64,000 nt of DNA from Rhizobium leguminosarum bv. viciae USDA 2370. Lineage in GTDB: Bacteria > Pseudomonadota > Alphaproteobacteria > Rhizobiales > Rhizobiaceae. Location: positions 1 to 64,000 of the forward strand of contig NZ_MRDL01000066.1 of the NCBI RefSeq assembly GCF_002008365.1. Direction: 5' to 3'. The translations under genes were made by a program, and so were the position numbers. Of the stretch, positions 25,465 to 33,443 are shown piece by piece. The notes under the pieces are model-generated. The model made no database searches, was not told where the DNA came from, and saw nothing but the letters and a program-made list of their open reading frames with translations. How positions within the stretch are numbered: the stretch's first letter is position 1; every line of letters starts with the position of its first letter.

Positions 25465-27099
25465 ATGGCCAATCCGATCCTTCACTTCCACGGCGCCGCG
25501 GGGTCGGTGACCGGATCGTGCTTCCTGCTGGAGACGGCCGGGGCGCGCATTCTCGTTGATTGCGGGATGTTTCAAGGATCCAAATCGGAAAAGGAGCTGA
25601 ACTACAAGCTGCTCCCATTCGATCCAGCAAAAGTCGACGCAGTGCTGCTCACACATGCGCACATCGACCACTCGGGCCTGCTTCCGAAGCTCGCGAAGGC
25701 GGGATACGGTGGGCCAATCTTTGCATCGGCAGCAACGATCGACCTTTGCACGATCATGCTGCAGGATTCGGGTCACATCCAGGAGTCGGAGGTCCGGCAG
25801 CTTAATCGAAGGAACAGCAGAAGGGCGCGAGAGACGGTGGAGCCCATCTATACCGCCGACGACGCCCGCAACATGCTGCCGCAGTTCATCGCGGTCGAGT
25901 ACGGCGAGTGGCGGGAGACCGTTGGCGGCGTAAGGTTCCGTTACTGGAATGCAGGACATCTGATGGGTTCCGCATCGATCGAAGTCGAGACGCCCGGCGC
26001 AGACGGGGCGACGAGAATTTTGTTCTCCGGCGACGTCGGCGCGAGCAACAAACTGTTCGAAAATCTCCCTCGGGCGCCTTCCGGGGTCGATTACCTCATC
26101 TGCGAAAGCACATACGGAGACCGCGAAAGGGAAGAGTACGCTCTGAAGGATCGACGGGACCGGCTGCGCGAAGTGGTGGCGAGCTCGAACAGCCCCGGCG
26201 GGGTTCTTCTGATTCCTTCCTTCGCCGTCGAGAGAACGCAGGAAGTGCTGACCGATCTCGTCGCCCTCATGGACGAAGGACAGGTGCCCCGGTGCCCGAT
26301 CATGATAGACTCGCCGCTCGCATCGCGTGCGACCGAGGCATTCAAGAAGCATGCGGCCGACCTCGGTCACGGCAAGGCGTTCCTTCGCGCGCTCAACGCG
26401 CCGAACGTCCGCTTCACCGAGACGGCCGAGCAGTCGAAGGCGCTCGATCTCGTCCGTGGCTTTCACGTCATCATCGCGGCAAGCGGAATGTGCGAGGCGG
26501 GACGGATCCGCCACCGCCTGAAGAACTGGCTCTGGCGGCCGGAGTGCACAGTGCTGTTCGTCGGGTTCCAGGCGGCGGGGACGCTTGGCCGTATCCTGCA
26601 GGAGGGCGCGACCGATATCCGCATCCAGGGCGAGGAGATTCACGTCTGCGCCAGGATGGCCACGCTCGACGCCTACAGCGGACACGCGGATGCAAGCGAA
26701 CTGGATGCGTGGGTTGCCGAGCGGGAACCGATCCGGAACGCAGTCTTCCTTGTCCATGGAGAGGAGAGCGCTCGTGAAGCGATGTCCGCGCGTCTTTCGA
26801 AGCAAGTTTCCGCAAAGGTCGTCTGCCCGTTGCTGGACGACGCCTACGAGCTTTCACCGGCGGGTGCACGCCTCATCGAAGACACGACGCCCGCACGTAT
26901 CAAGCCGGTCGTGCCCGGCAAGCCCGACTGGAACAACGACTATCAGCGGTTCGTTCTGGACCTGTCCGATCGTCTGAAATCCGTCGCCGACGAGAAGGGC
27001 CGTGCGGTCGTGCTGCGCAGGCTTCGACGCGCACTGGACCCGGACGATGTTTCGGCGGCCGAAGGGAGGAGAGACGGCAATGTTAATCATGGATCGTGA
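25465..27099 (+). CDS. Beta-CASP metallo-beta-lactamase (RNA-type hydrolase)
   Basis: A 544-residue protein: MBL core with THAHIDHSG (motif 2), AGHLMGSASIEVE, FSGDVGA and a beta-CASP insert with IIAASGMCEAGRIRHRLK and the late motifs DAYSGHADASEL and VHGEESA. This is the KH-less bacterial relative of CPSF73/RNase J, typically an RNA nuclease. The first gene of an operon: it overlaps the next small gene by 20 bases, which overlaps ackA. A FixK box sits 52 bases upstream. The substrate is not known. Confidence 0.88.
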   Translation: MANPILHFHGAAGSVTGSCFLLETAGARILVDCGMFQGSKSEKELNYKLLPFDPAKVDAVLLTHAHIDHSGLLPKLAKAGYGGPIFASAATIDLCTIMLQDSGHIQESEVRQLNRRNSRRARETVEPIYTADDARNMLPQFIAVEYGEWRETVGGVRFRYWNAGHLMGSASIEVETPGADGATRILFSGDVGASNKLFENLPRAPSGVDYLICESTYGDREREEYALKDRRDRLREVVASSNSPGGVLLIPSFAVERTQEVLTDLVALMDEGQVPRCPIMIDSPLASRATEAFKKHAADLGHGKAFLRALNAPNVRFTETAEQSKALDLVRGFHVIIAASGMCEAGRIRHRLKNWLWRPECTVLFVGFQAAGTLGRILQEGATDIRIQGEEIHVCARMATLDAYSGHADASELDAWVAEREPIRNAVFLVHGEESAREAMSARLSKQVSAKVVCPLLDDAYELSPAGARLIEDTTPARIKPVVPGKPDWNNDYQRFVLDLSDRLKSVADEKGRAVVLRRLRRALDPDDVSAAEGRRDGNVNHGS

Positions 27100-27433
27100 C
27101 TGCAAGCGCGGCGGAGAACGCTTCGCGATACCGACCCAGGGTGAGGTGCAAGGCAAGCTTACCGTCCTGGAGGTCGTCGCTATAACCTGCCTGAGGGAGG
27201 TTCTCGCTTCGAAGAATGCCTTTGCGGTCGCTGCGTTAAAGAAGAAGGTCTTGCGGGCCATGAAGGAGCAGTGCGCGCCGTTCGGTCTGTCGTCGGAAGA
27301 CGAGACGTCCGTCCTCGAGTACGCATGCGAGTTCTTCGAAGAGGCAAGCAAGGAGGCAGCCAGGCAGGCTGCAACGAAGGTGGCTGCGAAGTCTGCTGGG
27401 ACGGCACGCTCCAGGGCTTCGGGCCATGGATAG
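27080..27433 (+). CDS. Hypothetical 117-residue protein between the beta-CASP gene and ackA
   Basis: The ATG at 27080 has an AGGGAGGAGAG ribosome site and lies inside the end of the preceding gene; the stop overlaps the ackA start. The protein is largely helical (LTVLEVVAITCLREVLASKN, then SVLEYACEFFEEASKEAARQ) with an Ala/Lys-rich basic tail that could bind nucleic acid. I do not recognise a family. Two-sided translational coupling with the RNA-hydrolase and acetate-kinase genes shows that it belongs to the same functional unit. Confidence 0.7.
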   Translation: MLIMDRDCKRGGERFAIPTQGEVQGKLTVLEVVAITCLREVLASKNAFAVAALKKKVLRAMKEQCAPFGLSSEDETSVLEYACEFFEEASKEAARQAATKVAAKSAGTARSRASGHG

Positions 27434-28598
27434 GGTTGCCGTCACTTTCAACGCCGGGTCCTCCAGCCTCAAGGTCGGCGTCTTCAGGCTGAAGGACGGT
27501 CGGGCACTCCGGCTGGGAGGCGGTATTGCCACGCTCGGGGACCAGCCAAGGTTCACCTTCCGATTTTCTGACGGGGACGAGGCTGTCGATCTTCCATCCA
27601 GTACAGAGATCGACGCGCGGCTGGTATTGCAGGTCGTCGATTGCATTGTCCGCAGAGGATTCGACCCCGTGGTGGCCGGCCATCGCATCGTCCACGGCGG
27701 ACAGGTCTTCGATGGCCCCGTTCTTCTGGAGCCAGACGTCGTCCTCAGAATGGAACACCTGACGCATCTCGCGCCGGTGCACCTCCCTCCGGCGCTTGCG
27801 ATCGTTCGCGCCGTCCGGAGTGCATATCCGGACATACCGCAGACTGCGTCGTTCGATACCGCATTCCATTCGTCGCAGAGCAGTCTTGCCGCGCGGCTCG
27901 CCATTCCCAGAGAGCTGCACGACGCCGGGATCCGCAGATACGGCTTCCACGGACTTTCCTATAAGTACGTCTCCGGCGAGCTCAGGAAACACGATCCAGA
28001 CCTGGCCGCCGGCCGTATCATCTGCGCGCATCTTGGAAGCGGCGCGAGCCTTTGCGGAATGGTCGACGGCGTGAGCATAGACACCAGCATGGGCTTCTCC
28101 CCGCTGGGCGGAGTTCCGATGTCGACCCGGCCGGGGTCGCTCGATCCCGGCGCTGTCGTCCACCTTCTGCGCAACAATTTCCACGACGCAGACAGCCTCG
28201 AGGATTTCCTCTACCACCGTTGCGGGCTACTCGGCGTCTCCGGGAAAAGCGGTGACGTCCGGGTCCTGCTGGAGGACTTCCATCCGGCGTCCAGGGAAGC
28301 CCTCGACCTCTTCTGCTTCAGGATCGCCGGCGAGATAGGAAGGCTTGCCGTCTCTCTACGCGGGGTGGACGCCGTCGTCTTCACCGCCGGCGTCGGCGAG
28401 CATCAACCGGAAATACGCAGTGGCGTCGCCCACCATCTGGGCTGGCTGGGTCTCTCGTTGAGCGAGCTCGCGAACAAGATGAACGCGACCGTGATCAGCG
28501 CGAGGGAAAGCGAAATCGTCGCCTTCGTCATTCCGGCCGACGAGGAACAGGTGATCGCCGAAGAAGCAATCGAAGTCATCAGCCGCCACAGGCTTTAA
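27426..28598 (+). CDS. ackA: Acetate kinase
   Basis: A 390-residue ASKHA kinase: phosphate-binding FNAGSSSLK at the N-terminus, GHRIVHGG, FDTAFHSS, RRYGFHGLSYKYVS, CAHLGSGASLC and FTAGVGEHQPEIR. It is close to the usual 395-400 residues and complete. It converts acetyl phosphate plus ADP to acetate plus ATP. With xfp immediately downstream (9 bases) it completes the phosphoketolase route, giving ATP without respiration. The start overlaps the preceding hypothetical gene by 8 bases. Confidence 0.95.
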   Translation: MDRVAVTFNAGSSSLKVGVFRLKDGRALRLGGGIATLGDQPRFTFRFSDGDEAVDLPSSTEIDARLVLQVVDCIVRRGFDPVVAGHRIVHGGQVFDGPVLLEPDVVLRMEHLTHLAPVHLPPALAIVRAVRSAYPDIPQTASFDTAFHSSQSSLAARLAIPRELHDAGIRRYGFHGLSYKYVSGELRKHDPDLAAGRIICAHLGSGASLCGMVDGVSIDTSMGFSPLGGVPMSTRPGSLDPGAVVHLLRNNFHDADSLEDFLYHRCGLLGVSGKSGDVRVLLEDFHPASREALDLFCFRIAGEIGRLAVSLRGVDAVVFTAGVGEHQPEIRSGVAHHLGWLGLSLSELANKMNATVISARESEIVAFVIPADEEQVIAEEAIEVISRHRL

Positions 28599-28607
28599 GG
28601 ATCGAAC

Positions 28608-31001
28608 ATGTCTGAACATAGCAGCCCACCGCCGACCGAGCGCGAACTCGAACTCATCGACCGCTACTGGCGGGCCGCCAACTATCTGTCCATCGGCCAG
28701 ATCTACCTCATGGACAATCCGCTTCTGCGTGAGCCGCTTCGGCCGGAACATATCAAGCCCCGCCTTCTCGGACATTGGGGAACGACGCCCGGCCTCAACT
28801 TCATCTACGCCCATCTCAACCGCATCATCAAGGCTCGTGGCGGACACGTCCTTTACGTGTGCGGGCCTGGCCACGGGGGGCCGGGAATGGTCGCGAACAC
28901 CTATCTTGAGGGGACATACAGCGAGGTCTATCCCGACATCTCGCAGGATGCCGATGGCATGCGCAAGCTGTTCAGACAGTTTTCCTTTCCGGGAGGCATA
29001 CCCAGCCACGTGGCCCCGGAGACCCCCGGTTCGATCCACGAAGGCGGCGAACTCGGATATGCGCTGGTCCACGCCTTCGGCGCCGCGTTCGACAATCCGG
29101 ACCTCGTTGTAGCCTGCGTGGTCGGCGACGGTGAGGCTGAGACTGGCCCGCTTGCGGCGGCCTGGCATTCGACGAAGTTTCTCAATCCTGCTCGCGACGG
29201 CGCTGTGCTGCCGATCCTGCATCTCAACGGCTACAAGATCGCCAATCCGACGATCCTGTCGAGGACAAGCGACGAGGATCTCCGCAGCCTGTTCGTAGGA
29301 TTTGGCTATGAGCCGATCTTCGTCGAGGGCCACGAGCCGGCGGACATGCATCGGCAGATGGCGGCCGCCTTCGACAGGGCCTTCGACATCATCGAATCCT
29401 TGCAGGCGTCGGCGAGGAACGGGTCGCCCGCGGCCGGCGTGCCGCGGTGGCCGATGATCGTGCTTCGCAGCCCCAAGGGGTGGACCGGGCCGAAGGAGGT
29501 TGACGGCAAGAAGGTGGAGGGATTCTGGCGCGCCCATCAGGTGCCTGTCGCCAATTGCCGCGGGGATGCCGGCCACCGAAAGATCCTCGAAGACTGGATG
29601 CGTAGCTATGATCCCGACGACCTGTTCGAAACGGACGGGCGGCTCAAGGACGAGTTGCGGGCCACGGCGCCGACCGGTGAGAAGCGCATGGGAGCGACGC
29701 CCTACGCAAACGGTGGACGGATGCGGCGGGAGCTGCAGTTACCGGACATTCGCGACCACGCGGTTGCGATTGACGTTCGTGGCGCTTCCCAGGTCCAGTC
29801 GACAGAGATTTTAGGACGGTATCTGCGGGACGTCATGCGGCTCAATGCCGAGGCCAAAAACTTCCGGATCTTCGGGCCGGACGAGACCGAGTCGAACCGG
29901 CTGGGTGCCGTCTTTGAGCAGACTGACCGCGTCTGGATGCAAGAAATTGAAGACTACGATGTCCATCTCGGCAGAGATGGACGGGTTATGGAGGTTCTCA
30001 GCGAGCATCTCTGCCAGGGCTGGCTGGAAGGATATCTTCTGACTGGCCGCCACGGGCTTTTCTCCTGCTACGAAGCCTTTATCCACATCATCGACTCGAT
30101 GTTCAACCAGCACGCCAAGTGGCTCAAGGTGTCTCGGGGACTGGAATGGCGCGAGCCGGTGTCGTCGCTGAACTACCTCCTGACGTCGCATGTCTGGCGA
30201 CAGGACCACAACGGTTTCTCGCATCAGGACCCCGGCTTCGTCGACCTAGTCGCCAACAAGAAGGCAGACGTAGTCCGCATCTATCTGCCGCCAGACGCCA
30301 ATACGCTCCTGTGGGTCGGCGATCACTGCCTGAAGACTTACGACCGCGTTAACGTGATCGTTGCCGGCAAGCAGCCGGAGTCCCAGTACCTCACGATCGA
30401 CGAGGCGGTGAAGCATTGCGAGGAGGGCATTGGCGTCTGGGACTGGGCTAGCTTCGAGTACGATACGATCGCGCCCGACGTCGTGATGGCATGTGCGGGC
30501 GACGTGCCGACCATGGAGACGCTCGCGGCCGTCATGCTGCTGCACGAGGCGATACCAGATCTCAAGATCAGGACGGTCAACGTCGTCGATCTGCTCGCGC
30601 TGCAGGATCCCAAGGAGCATCCCCATGGCCTCGACGATGCACGGTTCGATGGTATCTTTACGAAGGACAGGCCGGTCATCTTCGCCTACCACGGCTATCC
30701 CTATCTCATCCACCGGTTGACGTACCGGCGAACCAATCACGGCAACATCCACGTGCGCGGGTTCGTGGAGGAGGGAACGACGACGACGCCGTTCGATATG
30801 ACCGTATTGAACGAGCTGGACAGGTATCATCTCGCTCTCGAGGCGATCGCGCGAGTGCCCGATCTCGCCGAAAAGGTGCCAGATGTGATGGCAGACCTGC
30901 ATGCAAAGCTCGACGAACACCGGGCGTTCGTGCGGGAGCGGGGAGAAGACATGCCGGAAATCCAGAATTGGCGCTGGGCACGCTCCTCCTCGCGCGACTG
31001 A
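28608..31001 (+). CDS. xfp: Phosphoketolase (xylulose-5-P/fructose-6-P)
   Basis: A 797-residue thiamine-diphosphate enzyme, full length. Recognisable are CGPGHGGPGMVANTYLEG, the ThDP motif GDGEAETGPLAAAWHS, FAYHGYPYLIHRLTYRRTNH and the C-terminal RGFVEEGTTTTPFDMTVLN. It splits xylulose 5-phosphate (and often fructose 6-phosphate) with phosphate into acetyl phosphate and glyceraldehyde 3-phosphate or erythrose 4-phosphate. It is co-transcribed with ackA, which uses the acetyl phosphate. Whether it accepts fructose 6-phosphate cannot be told from the sequence. Confidence 0.95.
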   Translation: MSEHSSPPPTERELELIDRYWRAANYLSIGQIYLMDNPLLREPLRPEHIKPRLLGHWGTTPGLNFIYAHLNRIIKARGGHVLYVCGPGHGGPGMVANTYLEGTYSEVYPDISQDADGMRKLFRQFSFPGGIPSHVAPETPGSIHEGGELGYALVHAFGAAFDNPDLVVACVVGDGEAETGPLAAAWHSTKFLNPARDGAVLPILHLNGYKIANPTILSRTSDEDLRSLFVGFGYEPIFVEGHEPADMHRQMAAAFDRAFDIIESLQASARNGSPAAGVPRWPMIVLRSPKGWTGPKEVDGKKVEGFWRAHQVPVANCRGDAGHRKILEDWMRSYDPDDLFETDGRLKDELRATAPTGEKRMGATPYANGGRMRRELQLPDIRDHAVAIDVRGASQVQSTEILGRYLRDVMRLNAEAKNFRIFGPDETESNRLGAVFEQTDRVWMQEIEDYDVHLGRDGRVMEVLSEHLCQGWLEGYLLTGRHGLFSCYEAFIHIIDSMFNQHAKWLKVSRGLEWREPVSSLNYLLTSHVWRQDHNGFSHQDPGFVDLVANKKADVVRIYLPPDANTLLWVGDHCLKTYDRVNVIVAGKQPESQYLTIDEAVKHCEEGIGVWDWASFEYDTIAPDVVMACAGDVPTMETLAAVMLLHEAIPDLKIRTVNVVDLLALQDPKEHPHGLDDARFDGIFTKDRPVIFAYHGYPYLIHRLTYRRTNHGNIHVRGFVEEGTTTTPFDMTVLNELDRYHLALEAIARVPDLAEKVPDVMADLHAKLDEHRAFVRERGEDMPEIQNWRWARSSSRD

Positions 31002-31244
31002 TGACCGGAATTAGCTAGCAACTGCCACCAGCTATACTCCCACAGCCACGTCAGCACGTAGGAGAGAGGTTTCGAGTGCGAGGTGGCAACCTCGCCGTCG
31101 ATGTGCCGCGCGAGGACGAAACCGAACCATAACGTCTTGATCCTGCAAAAGGTTGCAATGCCGGCGAGCCTGATGCCGCACTTCGTCGGCAGGCTCCGGA
31201 GACGACGACGCGCGAAGACGGCCTCCCGCGGCTTCGTGTCAGGC
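31002..31244. other. Intergenic region after xfp, no gene recognised
   Basis: The 311 bases between xfp and the CBS-BON gene hold a FixK box at 31245 but no convincing coding frame. Minus-strand text such as TLWFGFVLARHIDGEVATSH has no ribosome site and no known relatives. An untranslated leader or small RNA is possible but nothing specific points to one. Confidence 0.35.
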
Positions 31245-31258
31245 TTGATCCACGTCAA
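31245..31258 (+). promoter_or_regulatory. FixK/FNR box upstream of the CBS-BON gene
   Basis: TTGATCCACGTCAA is an exact match, 54 bases before the ATG at 31313. Confidence 0.8.
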
Positions 31259-31312
31259 TGCGCTCAACGTGTGTTGGCTCCGTAATTGTTTAATCAACAA
31301 GGAGACAGCGCG

Positions 31313-31978
31313 ATGCTTGCTAGAGACATCATGACGACCCCCGTGACGACGCTCGACGAGGGACACAACGTCAGGGAAGCCGTCGAGATCGTCAACGCCA
31401 GCAAGATCGGCGCGGTGCCCGTCGTCGATGGCGAAGGGCGGCTCACGGGCATCGTTACCGAGGGGGACCTGCTGCGCCGGGTGGCGTCTTCTTGGGCGAG
31501 ACGGGCGGTACCGCATACGCGCGACCGCGAAGATGCACTGGCGGACTATGTGAAGGCCCGAAGCTGGCGCGTCAAGGACGTGATGTCGACGCCTGTCGTC
31601 AGCGCCGCCCCGACCGCCACCGCGAGCCAGCTCGCAGAACTCCTGCAGGCCCACGACATCAAACACCTGCCCGTCGTCGAGAACGGCAGCCTCGCCGGAA
31701 TAATCAGCCGTCGCGACTTGATGCGGGCGCTTCTCGATGTTCCACGGCAGTGCACCGCTTCCGGCGACGAGGCCCTAGGGACCGCCGTTCGTAGCCGCCT
31801 GGAAGCCGAGCTCGAAATTACGCCCCCCATGGTCAATGCCACCGTCTCCAACGGGGTAGTCACCCTGAGGGGGGAGGTCGAGACGGAGCTGGAACGCTCA
31901 GCGGCCAGGGTGGCGGCGGAAAGCGTCCGCGGCGTCGGCGGCGTGGTGAACAAGATCACCCTGGCTTCCGCATGGTGA
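31313..31978 (+). CDS. CBS-pair plus BON-domain protein
   Basis: A 221-residue protein with two CBS motifs (LARDIMTTPVTTLDEGHNVR and VKDVMSTPVVSAAPTATASQ) forming a Bateman module over ~1-140, then a BON domain (~150-220, NGVVTLRGEVETELERSAAR). CBS pairs bind adenosine nucleotides or S-adenosylmethionine and sense energy state. GGAG precedes the ATG at 31313. It stands alone after xfp with its own FixK box and is followed by a small membrane-protein gene. Frequent partner of Usp and Hsp20 in hypoxia islands. Confidence 0.88.
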   Translation: MLARDIMTTPVTTLDEGHNVREAVEIVNASKIGAVPVVDGEGRLTGIVTEGDLLRRVASSWARRAVPHTRDREDALADYVKARSWRVKDVMSTPVVSAAPTATASQLAELLQAHDIKHLPVVENGSLAGIISRRDLMRALLDVPRQCTASGDEALGTAVRSRLEAELEITPPMVNATVSNGVVTLRGEVETELERSAARVAAESVRGVGGVVNKITLASAW

Positions 31979-32017
31979 GCCCCCTCAAACGATGAAATCG
32001 TCCCTGGAGTTTCCGTC

Positions 32018-32170
32018 ATGATTGTCAGGGTCATCGCAGACGCCATCATGTCGAGGCTTCTCCTCGTCATCCTGATCCTCATGGTCGGGACGGTCGTGGG
32101 CGTCCTGCTGGTGAAACCATCCGACGACTCTCGAAGCGGGCGCGTCGAGCGCTCTCTTTCTGACCCGTGA
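32018..32170 (+). CDS. Small single-pass membrane protein (50 residues)
   Basis: The ATG at 32018 has GGAG eight bases upstream. The protein starts MIVRVIADAIMSRLLLVILI, continues as one transmembrane helix to about residue 32, and ends in a charged tail (KPSDDSRSGRVERSLSDP). It lies 39 bases after the CBS-BON gene and 7 bases before the truncated ABC transporter frame. The good ribosome site, membrane topology and operon-like spacing support it. No family known. Confidence 0.55.
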   Translation: MIVRVIADAIMSRLLLVILILMVGTVVGVLLVKPSDDSRSGRVERSLSDP

Positions 32171-32177
32171 GTGCGCA

Positions 32178-33135
32178 ATGAACATTTGGCGCTCCAGGAC
32201 TGAATTGCTTGGCCGCTTCTCGCAAAGGACCGGAAGTGCGACGGATTCGATGGCCTCCGACCTGTTCGGTTTCATCTGGCTGATGGGAAGGCGTCATCAG
32301 GCTTTGATCGCCGGGCTGTCCATGGTTCTGTTTGCTATAGGCGCGGCGCCTCTCGAACTCCAGCGTCGGATCATCAACGAGGCGACCCAGCAAGCTTCGT
32401 ACGGGTCGCTTCTCTTTCTCGTTTCGCTCTATCTCGCGGTGGCAGTGGTGGAGGGCGCCATTAAATTCACCCTCAATCTCTACAGAAGCTGGGTGGGCGA
32501 GAGGGGCACGCTCTGGCTGCGGGCGCGTGTTCTGCATCAGGCCGAGACGCCGCCATCAGAATCCATGCTCGAGGGTGTCGAGCTGTCGATTGTTCTTGCG
32601 GAAGCCGAGCCGGTCGGCGGTTTCGTTGGAACCAGCATCTCCGAGCCGCTGCTGCAGGTCGGCATCCTTGTCACCGTCTGCAGCTACCTGATCTATCTCC
32701 AGCCGCTGATGATGCTGGCCGTCGCAGCGACCTTTGCCCCGCAGATTGCCTTCGTCCCGATGATGCAGGCCGCGATCAACCGCCGGGTCGAGGCGAAGGT
32801 CGCCATCATGCGCGACGTCAGCGAAGGCATGGTGCATGCGATCGAAGGTGGCCAGGGAGAGAATCCTCAAACTTCGCGCATCGGAGCGATCTTCTCCGCC
32901 AACATGGGGATCTACCGCTACAAGTACGCCATGAACTTTCTCATGAATCTCATGGCGCAATTGGGCTACGTTGGCATTTTCGTCCTGGGGGGATACTACG
33001 TTGTCACCGGCAAGACCGAGATGGGTACCGTGGTCGCATTTGTCTCGGGTCTGGCGAAGATCGTCGACCCTTGGGGGGCGATCGTGGACTGGTATCGTAA
33101 CCTCGTTGCTTCCTCGAAGGAAGTGTTCCGGCTCC
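32178..33135 (+). pseudogene. ABC-exporter transmembrane domain, truncated (no ATPase domain)
   Basis: The first ~318 codons are a six-helix ABC exporter membrane domain (LIAGLSMVLFAIGAAPLELQ, then YVVTGKTEMGTVVAFVSGLA and KIVDPWGAIVDWYRNL). Homology ends at ASSKEVFRL near 33130, where the linker to the nucleotide-binding domain should start. The open frame continues to 33365, but with unrelated sequence that is the antisense of an EF-hand gene fragment. No Walker motifs follow. The product could only be a dead half transporter. Confidence 0.75.
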
Positions 33136-33243
33136 ATCGACATCCGCGATGGCGAACACGAAATTCATCATGTGACTACGCGTCGCGTCGCCGCGCATTC
33201 CGCCCATCATGCCGGCTCGCCCCATCATCGCACCTGCCGTCAT
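33136..33243 (-). pseudogene. Fragment of an EF-hand protein gene
   Basis: Reading leftwards, MMGRAGMMGGMRGDATRSHM is followed by MNFVFAIADVDG. This matches the intact EF-hand gene at 37023-37406 (MMGPMRGHMVKIMFAIADSDG). It breaks off inside the first EF-hand loop, exactly where the ABC-transporter homology ends. This marks a recombination junction. Confidence 0.65.
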
Positions 33244-33443
33244 CTCCGATAAACCTCGACTGTAAATTCTGGTCCTCGGCCGGGGCCGTCTCCGCGAAGG
33301 CCATAATCATGGTGCCGGCTGAAAAAAAGTGTGGCAACAGTTGCCACGCGTGGCGTCTACAATGAGGCCCAGGGCGATATCAATCGCGTTGCATCCTTCG
33401 GTTTTCGAGCTCCGCAAAATTCAAAAAGCGCTGCAAATATGAT

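Noticed and set aside
24508..26805. 765-codon minus-strand open frame
   Set aside because: It is antisense to the beta-CASP gene and covers the BON gene; low-complexity Arg/Gly text and no domain. The real genes in other frames explain it.
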